Shown here in pieces: positions 1-6,804 of a DNA stretch of 8,300 nucleotides. The position numbers and the translations under genes are program-made. How positions within the stretch are numbered: the first letter of the stretch is position 1; each line of letters opens with the position of its first letter. The stretch is from Maribacter sp. (GTDB taxonomy: Bacteria > Bacteroidota > Bacteroidia > Flavobacteriales > Flavobacteriaceae), in the NCBI GenBank assembly GCA_030730545.1, contig JANQUX010000080.1, positions 1-8,300 of the forward strand, in the 5' to 3' direction. Under the pieces are notes generated by a model. That model ran no database searches, had not been told where the DNA came from, and saw nothing but the letters and a program-made list of their open reading frames with translations.

Positions 1-99
1 CAATGGGAACATTATAAAAGTAAAAGTCATCACATGATAACATTCAATCAAAAACCTATTGATAGAACTAAAATAACAGAAATAACACAAATGGCGTAA
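1..99 (+). CDS. 3' end of an unidentified protein-coding gene
   Basis: Frame 1 is open from the window edge to a TAA at 97-99 and gives 32 C-terminal residues ending in ITEITQMA. The tail is polar and basic, with several His and Lys residues, and shows no membrane segment or motif I recognise. It lies on the same strand as the M14 peptidase gene, 66 bases upstream of that gene's start. The real existence of the gene is inferred from the open frame running off the edge and from the dense packing of the region. No function can be assigned from this fragment. Confidence 0.55.
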   Translation, partial: QWEHYKSKSHHMITFNQKPIDRTKITEITQMA

Positions 100-165
100 G
101 CAACAAAGTAATTGCTATTTTTACAATCAATTTTTGGTACTAATCACCTCTTTAATTGTTTGTAC

Positions 166-1908
166 ATGAAAACCATATCACTCTTTTTCTTAGCTCTTTT
201 AATTATCTCGTGCGAGAGTAAAGTTGAAAATACAAAAACTGATTTCCCTACTCCTTTCGAAACTTCGAACAAGACAGAAACTGCGACTTATGACCAGGTC
301 ATCGATTTTTATCTAAAACTGTCGCAAGAGTTCTCTACTATAAACATACAGACTATTGGCACTACTGATAGCGGCAAACCACTACATGTGGTTACCTATA
401 GTGCTAAAGGTGATTTTGATTTTAAGAAATTAGGAGAGAACAATACCATGATGTTGATCAATAATGGTATTCACCCTGGTGAAAGTGATGGTATTGACGC
501 CACTATGCTACTTTTTAGAGACTTGGCGAGCAACGAAATCGAAATACCAAACGAGACTATAATAGCTACCATACCTATTTACAACGTTGGCGGGGCATTA
601 AATAGAAATAGTACTTCTAGAGCCAACCAAAACGGACCGCTGGAATACGGATTTAGAGGTAATGCCAAAAATTATGATCTCAATAGAGATTTCATTAAAA
701 CAGACACAAAAAACGCTGAGACTTTCGCAAAAATATTTCACCTTATCAATCCCGATGTATTTATTGATAATCATGTAAGCAATGGCGCCGATTACCAATA
801 TACCTTAACACACCTATTTACGCAACATAATAAGCTTGGCGGAAAACTGGGTGATTATGTGCACAATAGTCTAATGCCTCAATTACAAGATTCACTTTTA
901 AATTCTGGATGGGATATTACTCCTTACGTGAATGTCTTCAATAGTCCGCCAGAAAAAGGATTTCAACAATTTATGGATAGCCCAAGGTATTCGACCGGCT
1001 ATACAACATTGTGGAATACTGTAGGTATGATGGTAGAGACACATATGCTTAAACCATATAATAAACGGGTTGAAGGCACTTATGAACTCATGCGTAAAAT
1101 GATTACAATAACCGAAAAAGACGGTCCAGATATTAGGGCTATGCGAGATGTAACATTCACTTCAAAGTACCCAAATAGTTATTACCCAACTGCCTTCAAA
1201 ATTGATTCTACCAAAGCTTCTAATTATATATTTAAAGGATATAAGGCCGATACGATTATAAGTGAAGTAACCGGACTCAAAAGGTTAAAATTCGACCGAA
1301 ACACACCTATTGAAACTGAGGTAACCTATAAAGATTTTTATGTACCGTCAGATTCTGTAAAAATCCCCAAAGCATATGTTATTGGTAAGCAATGGAGAAA
1401 TATAATCGATAAACTAGATTTAAATAACATCCACTACACAACCTTACAAAAAGATTCTACCATTACCATTGAGTCTTATAAAGTAAATGAATACGAAACT
1501 TACAAAGCACCTTACGAAGGGCATTACCCGCACTATAACACTACGGTGAATGTAGAGCAAATCACAAAAGAATTTCATGTAGGCGATATCGTTATACCAA
1601 TAGACCAACCTGGTTTTAGATATCTTTTGGAAACTTTAGAACCTACAGCAGTAGATTCATTTTTTAACTGGAATTTCTTTGATACCATTCTTCAACAAAA
1701 AGAAGGGTTCTCACCCTACGTTTTTGAAGATACAGCTCTAGAATTGCTCGAGAACGACACAATTCTAAAATTTGAATTTGAAGAACAAAAAAGAACAAAC
1801 CCTGAATTTAACGAAAACTGGTATCAACAGTTAGACTGGCTTTTTAAACAAAGTAAACTTTACGAAGAAGCACATTTACAGTATCCGGTATATAGAATTG
1901 TAGAGTAG
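166..1908 (+). CDS. M14-family zinc carboxypeptidase-like lipoprotein
   Basis: The protein is probably an exported peptidase that trims peptides or cell-wall fragments in the periplasm or at the cell surface. I chose the ATG at 166 (580 residues) because it opens a lipoprotein signal: MKTISLFFLALLIISC, with the lipidated Cys at residue 16. An in-frame TTG at 112 would add 18 residues before the signal and is unlikely. M14 metallopeptidase marks are visible: the zinc pair H103 and E106 in GIHPGESDG, the substrate-binding NRD motif with R174, the third zinc ligand H203 in FIDNHVSNGADY, and the likely catalytic glutamate E291 in MMVETHMLKPY. The catalytic domain spans roughly residues 40-310. 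The remaining 270 residues carry no motif I recognise. All expected active-site residues are present, so it should be active. Substrate is unknown. It ends 2 bases from the convergent NUDIX gene. Confidence 0.88.
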   Translation: MKTISLFFLALLIISCESKVENTKTDFPTPFETSNKTETATYDQVIDFYLKLSQEFSTINIQTIGTTDSGKPLHVVTYSAKGDFDFKKLGENNTMMLINNGIHPGESDGIDATMLLFRDLASNEIEIPNETIIATIPIYNVGGALNRNSTSRANQNGPLEYGFRGNAKNYDLNRDFIKTDTKNAETFAKIFHLINPDVFIDNHVSNGADYQYTLTHLFTQHNKLGGKLGDYVHNSLMPQLQDSLLNSGWDITPYVNVFNSPPEKGFQQFMDSPRYSTGYTTLWNTVGMMVETHMLKPYNKRVEGTYELMRKMITITEKDGPDIRAMRDVTFTSKYPNSYYPTAFKIDSTKASNYIFKGYKADTIISEVTGLKRLKFDRNTPIETEVTYKDFYVPSDSVKIPKAYVIGKQWRNIIDKLDLNNIHYTTLQKDSTITIESYKVNEYETYKAPYEGHYPHYNTTVNVEQITKEFHVGDIVIPIDQPGFRYLLETLEPTAVDSFFNWNFFDTILQQKEGFSPYVFEDTALELLENDTILKFEFEEQKRTNPEFNENWYQQLDWLFKQSKLYEEAHLQYPVYRIVE

Positions 1909-1910
1909 CC

Positions 1911-2501
1911 CTAATCTTCTTGAAAAAGAATTTTAATGTTTACGTATGAATTTTTTAAGGCTTTTTTAATTTTTGCGGGTCCTTTCCATTTAACCTTAAA
2001 AATACCTTCCTTTTTTTCTGGTTTTAGTTTCCCATCGAAGTCGGTGCTCATTGCATACCAATGAACCTGCTTTAGCTTATTAATGCCGTTGTGCCTAAAA
2101 ACATGGTAAGTAGTTTGTAGAAAATGATCTATCGTCAAACCTTTAACACCAGTTTCTTCCTCAACTTCACGAATAGCGCATTCTTCAATTGTCTCTCCTT
2201 TATCTAACTTGCCTTTGGGCAAGTCCCATTTATCATTTCTATAGATAAATAGCACTTCACCTTCATTATTTGATACAACGCCGCCACCTGCAATTACCAA
2301 AGGCATTTCTTTGGTAAACTTCTTTAAAATTTCATCGTGGTTTGGGTGATAAATGAACGCTTCTTTTAACTTCCCTTTCTTTAACGAACTTATTGCGAGT
2401 TGTATAGATTCTTGATTTAACAAAAAATACTCCCCATTTGTTGTATCAGAGAGTTTATTTGTCAAAATCAAAGGCAATTCATTCACAAAAACTTTATACA
2501 T
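1911..2501 (-). CDS. NUDIX hydrolase with N-terminal extension
   Basis: A NUDIX pyrophosphohydrolase would cleave a nucleoside diphosphate linked to some moiety X; the actual substrate is unknown. The NUDIX box is perfect at residues 97-119, from GKLDKGE through REVEEETGV, matching GX5EX7REUXEEXGU, so metal binding and catalysis should be intact. The fold begins around residue 65 (PLVIAGGGVV). The first 65 residues (MYKVFVNELPLILTN...) form an extension I cannot assign. I prefer the ATG whose complement is at 2499-2501, giving 196 residues. The ATG at 2510 adds only MTQ and would overlap the pyrE start. Longer in-frame starts up to 2663 would run about 150 bases into pyrE and are rejected. 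The gene is divergent from pyrE with 7 bases between start codons, so its promoter must lie inside pyrE. Confidence 0.88.
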   Translation of the reverse strand: MYKVFVNELPLILTNKLSDTTNGEYFLLNQESIQLAISSLKKGKLKEAFIYHPNHDEILKKFTKEMPLVIAGGGVVSNNEGEVLFIYRNDKWDLPKGKLDKGETIEECAIREVEEETGVKGLTIDHFLQTTYHVFRHNGINKLKQVHWYAMSTDFDGKLKPEKKEGIFKVKWKGPAKIKKALKNSYVNIKILFQED

Positions 2502-2504
2502 TTG
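2497..2504 (+). promoter_or_regulatory. Candidate -7 promoter element for pyrE (TACATTTG)
   Basis: TACATTTG is an exact match to the Bacteroidota -7 consensus TAnnTTTG. It ends 4 bases before the pyrE ATG at 2509. Transcription from it would begin at or next to the start codon, giving a leaderless or nearly leaderless mRNA. I see no clear TTG-type -33 element 17-23 bases upstream, which weakens the call. The same bases include the start codon of the NUDIX gene on the other strand. Confidence 0.4.
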
Positions 2505-2508
2505 CGTC

Positions 2509-3153
2509 ATGGTTTTAGACAAAAACACTGCAAAAAAGACAGCAGAGCTTCTCTTGCAAATTAATGCAATAAAATTGAAACCGGAAAATCCTTTTACATG
2601 GGCTTCTGGTTGGAAATCGCCAATATACTGCGATAATAGAATTTTACTTTCGTACCCCATCATCAGAAACTATATTCGAGATGAAATGGCTAAGCAAGTA
2701 GAACAACTATATGGCAATCCAGATTGCATTGTTGGTGTGGCTACCGGGGCAATAGGTATCGGTGCACTCGTTGCAGATAAACTTAATCTACCATTTGTGT
2801 ATGTTAGGCCAGAACCTAAATCTCATGGGCGTCAAAATCAAATAGAAGGTCATTTAGAAGCACACCAAACGGTTGTTGTTATCGAAGATTTGATCAGTAC
2901 CGGTAAAAGCAGTTTAAATGCTGTAGATGCTTTAAGAGCAATTGACGCAAATGTAAAAGGTATGCTTGCCGTTTTCACCTATGGTTTTGAAACTGCCGCC
3001 AATAACTTTAAAGAAAAAAATACAGAGTTGCATACGTTAAGTAGTTATGAGTATTTAATTGAACAAGCTTCAGATACCGGCTACGTTAAAGACGAACAAT
3101 TAGTAACATTAATGGAATGGAGGAAAGATCCTTCAAAATGGACAAATAAATAA
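2509..3153 (+). CDS. pyrE: Orotate phosphoribosyltransferase
   Basis: PyrE transfers the ribose phosphate of PRPP onto orotate to give orotidine 5'-monophosphate, the fifth step of de novo pyrimidine synthesis, in the cytoplasm. The 214-residue length is typical. The PRPP-binding motif VVVIEDLISTGKS lies at residues 122-134. The flexible catalytic loop with KSHGRQNQIEG is at 104-114, and the N-terminal orotate-site signature FTWASGWKSPIYCDNR at 29-44 is characteristic of the family. The start at 2509 gives the usual N-terminus (MVLDKNTAKKTAELLLQ). It is divergent from the NUDIX gene with 7 bases between the start codons, and is followed after 2 bases by the SRPBCC gene, with which it is surely co-transcribed. 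No PyrR-type leader or attenuator can fit upstream, so regulation by a 5' leader is unlikely. Confidence 0.97.
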   Translation: MVLDKNTAKKTAELLLQINAIKLKPENPFTWASGWKSPIYCDNRILLSYPIIRNYIRDEMAKQVEQLYGNPDCIVGVATGAIGIGALVADKLNLPFVYVRPEPKSHGRQNQIEGHLEAHQTVVVIEDLISTGKSSLNAVDALRAIDANVKGMLAVFTYGFETAANNFKEKNTELHTLSSYEYLIEQASDTGYVKDEQLVTLMEWRKDPSKWTNK

Positions 3154-3155
3154 TT

Positions 3156-3548
3156 ATGTTTATAGAAACACCAAAGTCACAAGTATCAAAAAGTACAGAA
3201 GATACTTTCAACTTTTTAAACGAACTCTCTAACTTTAGACAGTTAATGCCAGAAAACATTGACAAGTTTGAAGTATTAAATGAGAATAGATTTCTTTTTG
3301 CTTTAAAAGGAATGCCAGAAATTGTTTTAGAAAAAAAAGAACAAACACCGCATAGTCAAATTATTCTAGGTGCCGCAAGCGAAAAGTTACCTTTTACCTT
3401 AACGGCAGATATTTTAGAAATTGATAGCGATACTAGTGAAGTTGTTTTAAGTTTTACAGGTGAATTCAATGCTATGATGGCTATGATGATTAAAAAGCCT
3501 ATCACCAATTTTATAAATACACTTTCTACAAACTTGGGTAAAGTTTAA
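3156..3548 (+). CDS. SRPBCC (START-like) family protein of unknown function
   Basis: This is a 130-residue cytoplasmic protein without signal peptide or membrane segment. The pattern fits the SRPBCC / polyketide-cyclase-like helix-grip fold: an opening strand (FIETPKSQVSKS), an early helix (TEDTFNFLNELSNFRQLMP), alternating beta strands, and a long C-terminal helix (MMAMMIKKPITNFINTLSTNL). Such folds enclose a pocket for a hydrophobic ligand, but no ligand can be read from the sequence. It starts 2 bases after pyrE, so translational coupling is likely. A role in pyrimidine metabolism is only a guess from position. The final TAA overlaps the birA stop codon. The fold call rests on pattern and on my knowledge that flavobacterial pyrE is often followed by a gene annotated this way. 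Confidence 0.82.
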   Translation: MFIETPKSQVSKSTEDTFNFLNELSNFRQLMPENIDKFEVLNENRFLFALKGMPEIVLEKKEQTPHSQIILGAASEKLPFTLTADILEIDSDTSEVVLSFTGEFNAMMAMMIKKPITNFINTLSTNLGKV

Positions 3549-4276
3549 TAATTAAGTTGTATTTCTTTTAATCCAAACTCCTTAATATCACCATTTGCTA
3601 ATTGAACCATCAACATACCGTTGATGGTTACACCCATAATTACACCTAAAATTATGGTATTATCAGGTAGTGTAAATGTGCATTTCTCTTCGTTTTTAAA
3701 TAAAACTGCGTGATACTGTTCAAACAGTTCTTTTTCTAAGTCAGTAATTGGTCGATTTAGTTGTTGATGTAATTTTTCTATTAGAGCGTAAAAGACGGAA
3801 TCCAAATTAAATTCTTTACCAACAATTTTTTTTAAAGAAGATGCATGCGGAGCATTTTTAAAGCTAGTTTGGTTAATATTGAGTCCAAAACCAATAATAC
3901 TTCTTTTAATTTGTGAACCAGAAATAATATTTTCAATTAATATACCCCCAATTTTATGATTGCCTGACAGAATGTCGTTAGGCCATTTTATAGACAAATC
4001 AGGTATTTCTAACTCATTTAATGCCTCTATTATTGCCAAAGAAACCTGCATACTAACCAAAAATAACTTACCTATAGGCAGGTCTATATCTTTTTTCAAT
4101 AAACTGATTGCTAGATTCTTATAAGGTTCTGACTCCCATTTAGCATTCATTTGCCCTCTACCAGATGTCTGATTTTGAGTGGTAATTATAGTAAAATCTA
4201 GTACTTCTTTTTGCTGTATTAAATCTTTCAAATAAGTATTAGTAGACTCCGTGGCATCAAGTTTGATTATTTGCAT
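3545..4276 (-). CDS. birA: Biotin--[acetyl-CoA-carboxylase] ligase
   Basis: BirA activates biotin with ATP to biotinyl-AMP and transfers it to the lysine of the acetyl-CoA carboxylase carrier protein and related biotin enzymes. The 243 residues hold the catalytic domain (biotin-binding loop GRGQMNAKW at 39-47, KWPNDIL at 97-103, KIGGILIE at 108-115, IGFGLNIN at 128-135) and a small C-terminal domain from about residue 195. The N-terminal helix-turn-helix of E. coli BirA is absent, so this is a Group I, non-repressor ligase. The start (MQIIKLDATESTNTYLKDL) places the conserved ESTN motif at the usual distance. In the adenylate-binding loop the position equal to E. coli R118 is Gln and the following Gly is Asn. 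The gene converges on the SRPBCC gene with a 4-base overlap and is divergent from rsfS. Confidence 0.95.
   Translation of the reverse strand: MQIIKLDATESTNTYLKDLIQQKEVLDFTIITTQNQTSGRGQMNAKWESEPYKNLAISLLKKDIDLPIGKLFLVSMQVSLAIIEALNELEIPDLSIKWPNDILSGNHKIGGILIENIISGSQIKRSIIGFGLNINQTSFKNAPHASSLKKIVGKEFNLDSVFYALIEKLHQQLNRPITDLEKELFEQYHAVLFKNEEKCTFTLPDNTIILGVIMGVTINGMLMVQLANGDIKEFGLKEIQLNY
3605..3629. repeat. Perfect 10-bp inverted repeat inside birA
   Basis: AACCATCAAC at 3605-3614 and GTTGATGGTT at 3620-3629 are exact reverse complements, separated by 5 bases (ATACC). The hairpin lies within the C-terminal part of birA (coding for VTINGMLMV) and 56 bases past the SRPBCC stop on the other strand. 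There is no T-run on either side, so it is not a standard intrinsic terminator. It could fold in the birA mRNA or in read-through RNA from pyrE-SRPBCC. Confidence 0.6.
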
Positions 4277-4342
4277 TTACTGTTCTAATTGTGAATCTTT
4301 AATGTATTGTTAAAAACTAGTCCTAAAAGAACAAAAAAATAA

Positions 4343-4350
4343 TAACTTTG
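4343..4350 (+). promoter_or_regulatory. Candidate -7 promoter element for the rsfS-ftsH operon (TAACTTTG)
   Basis: TAACTTTG is an exact TAnnTTTG match placed 19 bases before the rsfS ATG in the 93-base divergent birA/rsfS region, giving a predicted leader of roughly 12-15 bases. No convincing TTG -33 element is present at 17-23 bases; the nearest upstream TTG (4307-4309) is 33 bases away. It is the only consensus -7 element in the gap on this strand, and its position favours it as the promoter for the five-gene run. Confidence 0.55.
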
Positions 4351-4369
4351 TAAAAATTAAAATTTTTGA

Positions 4370-4744
4370 ATGCAGGAAAGTAAAACTAGCCAAGACGAGT
4401 TAATTGCATTAATAATTCAGGGAATTGACGAAGTAAAAGGTCATAACATAAACCTACTAGACTTAAGAGAAATTGAAAATACCGTTTGCGATTATTTTAT
4501 AGTTTGTAATGGTACGTCTAATACGCATGTAAATGCGATTGTAGGTTCAATCCAAAAAACAGTAAGTAAAGCTATTCAAGACAAACCTTGGCACGTAGAA
4601 GGCGAGGACAATGCCGAATGGGTACTAATGGACTATGTAAATGTTGTAGTTCATGTATTTCAAAAGCAAGTTCGAGAATACTACGACATTGAAGGTTTAT
4701 GGGGAGATGCAAAATTCACAACAATAGAAAGTAGCGTAAATTAA
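4370..4744 (+). CDS. rsfS: Ribosome silencing factor RsfS
   Basis: RsfS (YbeB/Iojap family) binds protein L14 of the large ribosomal subunit and blocks joining of the subunits, lowering translation in stationary phase or starvation. The 124 residues match the family length. Visible signatures are DYFIVCNGTSNTHVNAI at 41-57, HVEG at 75-78, WVLMDYVNVVVHVF at 84-97 and REYYDIEGLWGDA at 102-114. The start gives a short leading helix (SQDELIALIIQGIDEVKG), as expected. It heads a same-strand run and sits 12 bases before ftsH, so the two are probably co-transcribed. In many other bacteria rsfS sits next to nadD; that partner is not seen here. Confidence 0.95.
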   Translation: MQESKTSQDELIALIIQGIDEVKGHNINLLDLREIENTVCDYFIVCNGTSNTHVNAIVGSIQKTVSKAIQDKPWHVEGEDNAEWVLMDYVNVVVHVFQKQVREYYDIEGLWGDAKFTTIESSVN

Positions 4745-4756
4745 TAAAAAATTAAA

Positions 4757-6763
4757 ATGGCAAAAGAAAATAAGACAAATCCGAATAAACCAAAATTTAG
4801 TTCTTGGTGGATTTACGGATTAGTAGCAGTATTACTTATCGGATTTCAATTATTCAATAGTGATGATTTAGCTAGCACAAACAAAACGACTACTTCAGAA
4901 TTACAGCAATACCTTAGAAATGGTGATGTTAAAAAGATTTTGATTATCACAAACACCAATCAAGCAAAGGTTTTTCTTAAAGATGAAGCCATTGCCAAAG
5001 AGGTGCATAAAGATGTAAATGAAAAATCGTTTCTTCCATCTTCAGGTAATTTACCTCAGTATACTTTAGATTATGGTGATCTTCAAATATTTCAAAATGA
5101 AATTACCGACATCAAGAAAGAAAATAATCTTGATACTGTTGTTGAATTTGGAAAGGAGTCTACAGCCATTTTAGATTTCTTACTTTCCTTATTGCCATTT
5201 GTATTGATTATTGGTATTTGGATTTATTTAATGCGTAGAATGTCTGGCGGCGGTGGTGGCGGCGCAGGAGGTCAAATCTTCAACATCGGCAAGTCTAAAG
5301 CTAAGTTATTCGATGAAAAAACCGATACAAGAACATCATTTAAAGATGTAGCAGGTTTAGAAGGTGCAAAAGAAGAAGTTGAAGAAATTGTAGATTTTTT
5401 AAGAAACCCAGATAAATATACCTCATTAGGTGGAAAAATACCTAAAGGTGCATTATTAGTAGGTCCTCCAGGTACAGGTAAAACACTTTTAGCAAAAGCC
5501 GTTGCCGGTGAAGCTAAAGTGCCATTCTTTTCTCTTTCAGGTTCAGATTTCGTTGAAATGTTCGTAGGTGTTGGTGCTTCTAGAGTACGTGACCTATTTA
5601 AACAAGCTAAAGACAAATCGCCAGCTATCATATTCATAGATGAAATTGATGCTATCGGTAGAGCAAGAGGTAAAAATAATTTCACAGGTTCTAACGATGA
5701 ACGTGAAAATACATTGAACCAATTATTAACTGAAATGGATGGTTTTGGCACCAACACCAATGTTATCGTTTTGGCTGCAACCAACCGTGCAGATGTACTT
5801 GATAAGGCTTTAATGCGTGCAGGTAGATTTGACAGACAGATTTATGTTGATTTACCAGACATACGTGAGCGTAAAGAGATTTTCGAAGTACACCTTAGAC
5901 CAATTAAAACATCTGAAACTTTAGATACTGAATTTTTAGCAAGACAAACTCCCGGTTTCTCTGGTGCAGATATCGCTAATGTTTGTAACGAGGCAGCCTT
6001 AATCGCAGCGAGAAAAGAGAAGAAAGCTGTTTCTAAACAAGATTTCTTAGATGCTGTTGATAGAATAGTTGGTGGGCTTGAAAAGAAAAATAAGATAGTC
6101 ACACCTGGTGAGAAAGAAACTATTGCTTATCACGAAGCTGGCCACGCAACTACAAGTTGGATGCTAGAGCATGCTGCGCCTTTAGTGAAAGTTACTATTG
6201 TACCAAGAGGTCAGTCATTAGGTGCCGCATGGTATTTACCAGAAGAGCGTTTAATTGTAAGACCAGAACAAATGTTGGACGAAATGTGTGCAACAATGGG
6301 TGGTAGAGCTGCCGAGAAAGTGATATTCAATAAAATATCTACAGGTGCTCTAAGCGATTTAGAAAAAGTTACTAAACAAGCTAGAGCAATGGTAACTATC
6401 TACGGTCTTAACGATGAAATAGGTAACATTACCTATTATGATTCCTCTGGGCAAGATTCTTATGGTTTCTCAAAGCCTTACAGTGAAGATACCGCTAGAA
6501 AAATAGATGCTGAAATTTCTAAAATCATAGAAGAGCAATACCAAAGAGCAATTAAAGTGCTTACTGATAATAAGGACAAATTAACGACTTTGGCCGAAAG
6601 ATTATTAGAGAAAGAGGTTATCTTTAAGGAAGATTTAGAAAAAATATTTGGAGTAAGAAATTTTGAAAAAGATATTTTAGCTCTAGAAAATAAAAAAAAT
6701 CTTGAAAAGTTAAAAGAATCAGATTCTAAAACAGAAGAAGAGGAAATTACAGAGAATAAATAA
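4757..6763 (+). CDS. ftsH: ATP-dependent zinc metalloprotease FtsH
   Basis: FtsH is a hexameric inner-membrane AAA+ protease that extracts and degrades damaged membrane proteins and selected regulatory proteins. Order of parts in the 668 residues: TM1 (about 15-33), periplasmic domain (34-135), TM2 (about 137-160), a Gly-rich linker (164-172), the AAA+ domain with Walker A GPPGTGKT (236-243), pore motif FVG (269-271), Walker B IIFIDEID (291-298) and arginine fingers R354 and R357, then the M41 protease with HEAGH (459-463) and third zinc ligand D534, and an acidic/lysine-rich tail (about 645-668). The usual RPGRFDR reads RAGRFDR here, a tolerated change. All catalytic residues are present. 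It follows rsfS by 12 bases with an A-rich spacer and no Shine-Dalgarno sequence. In E. coli FtsH balances LPS against phospholipid through LpxC; the cdsA/psd neighbours fit a membrane role. Confidence 0.98.
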   Translation: MAKENKTNPNKPKFSSWWIYGLVAVLLIGFQLFNSDDLASTNKTTTSELQQYLRNGDVKKILIITNTNQAKVFLKDEAIAKEVHKDVNEKSFLPSSGNLPQYTLDYGDLQIFQNEITDIKKENNLDTVVEFGKESTAILDFLLSLLPFVLIIGIWIYLMRRMSGGGGGGAGGQIFNIGKSKAKLFDEKTDTRTSFKDVAGLEGAKEEVEEIVDFLRNPDKYTSLGGKIPKGALLVGPPGTGKTLLAKAVAGEAKVPFFSLSGSDFVEMFVGVGASRVRDLFKQAKDKSPAIIFIDEIDAIGRARGKNNFTGSNDERENTLNQLLTEMDGFGTNTNVIVLAATNRADVLDKALMRAGRFDRQIYVDLPDIRERKEIFEVHLRPIKTSETLDTEFLARQTPGFSGADIANVCNEAALIAARKEKKAVSKQDFLDAVDRIVGGLEKKNKIVTPGEKETIAYHEAGHATTSWMLEHAAPLVKVTIVPRGQSLGAAWYLPEERLIVRPEQMLDEMCATMGGRAAEKVIFNKISTGALSDLEKVTKQARAMVTIYGLNDEIGNITYYDSSGQDSYGFSKPYSEDTARKIDAEISKIIEEQYQRAIKVLTDNKDKLTTLAERLLEKEVIFKEDLEKIFGVRNFEKDILALENKKNLEKLKESDSKTEEEEITENK

Positions 6764-6804
6764 AATTGCAGTACTTTAGATTAGCAATTATTTCAACAAC
6801 GTAA

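Noticed and set aside
133..162. Possible promoter TTTG...18 bases...ATTGTTTG before the M14 gene
   Set aside because: The downstream element lacks the TA of TAnnTTTG and would place the transcript start at the ATG. The match is too weak to list.
112..165. TTG start extending the M14 peptidase by 18 residues
   Set aside because: It would bury the lipoprotein signal peptide behind a non-signal segment; the ATG at 166 gives a standard signal and lipobox.
3471..3488. Tandem direct repeat GCTATGATG x2 within the SRPBCC gene
   Set aside because: It encodes AMMAMM in a helix where, as I recall, homologs also have an MMAMM-type motif, so it reflects conserved protein sequence rather than a recent duplication.
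4352..4367. Inverted repeat AAAAATT-AA-AATTTTT just upstream of rsfS
   Set aside because: Pure A/T with a 2-base centre; such arms arise readily in AT-rich intergenic DNA and no operator is known here.
5245..5272. Glycine-codon run in ftsH suggesting a repeat expansion
   Set aside because: A Gly-rich linker after the second membrane segment is normal in FtsH proteins.
5272..5784. Long open frame on the minus strand opposite ftsH
   Set aside because: Its translation is Ser/Pro/Leu-rich with no family resemblance and lies entirely antisense to the highly conserved AAA+ region, so it is a coding shadow. The same applies to 5842-6102 and 598-798 on the minus strand.
6764..6789. Inverted repeat AATTGC...GCAATT in the ftsH-LUD gap, considered as a terminator
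   Set aside because: The arms are only 6 bp with a 14-base loop and no T-run, too weak for an intrinsic terminator.
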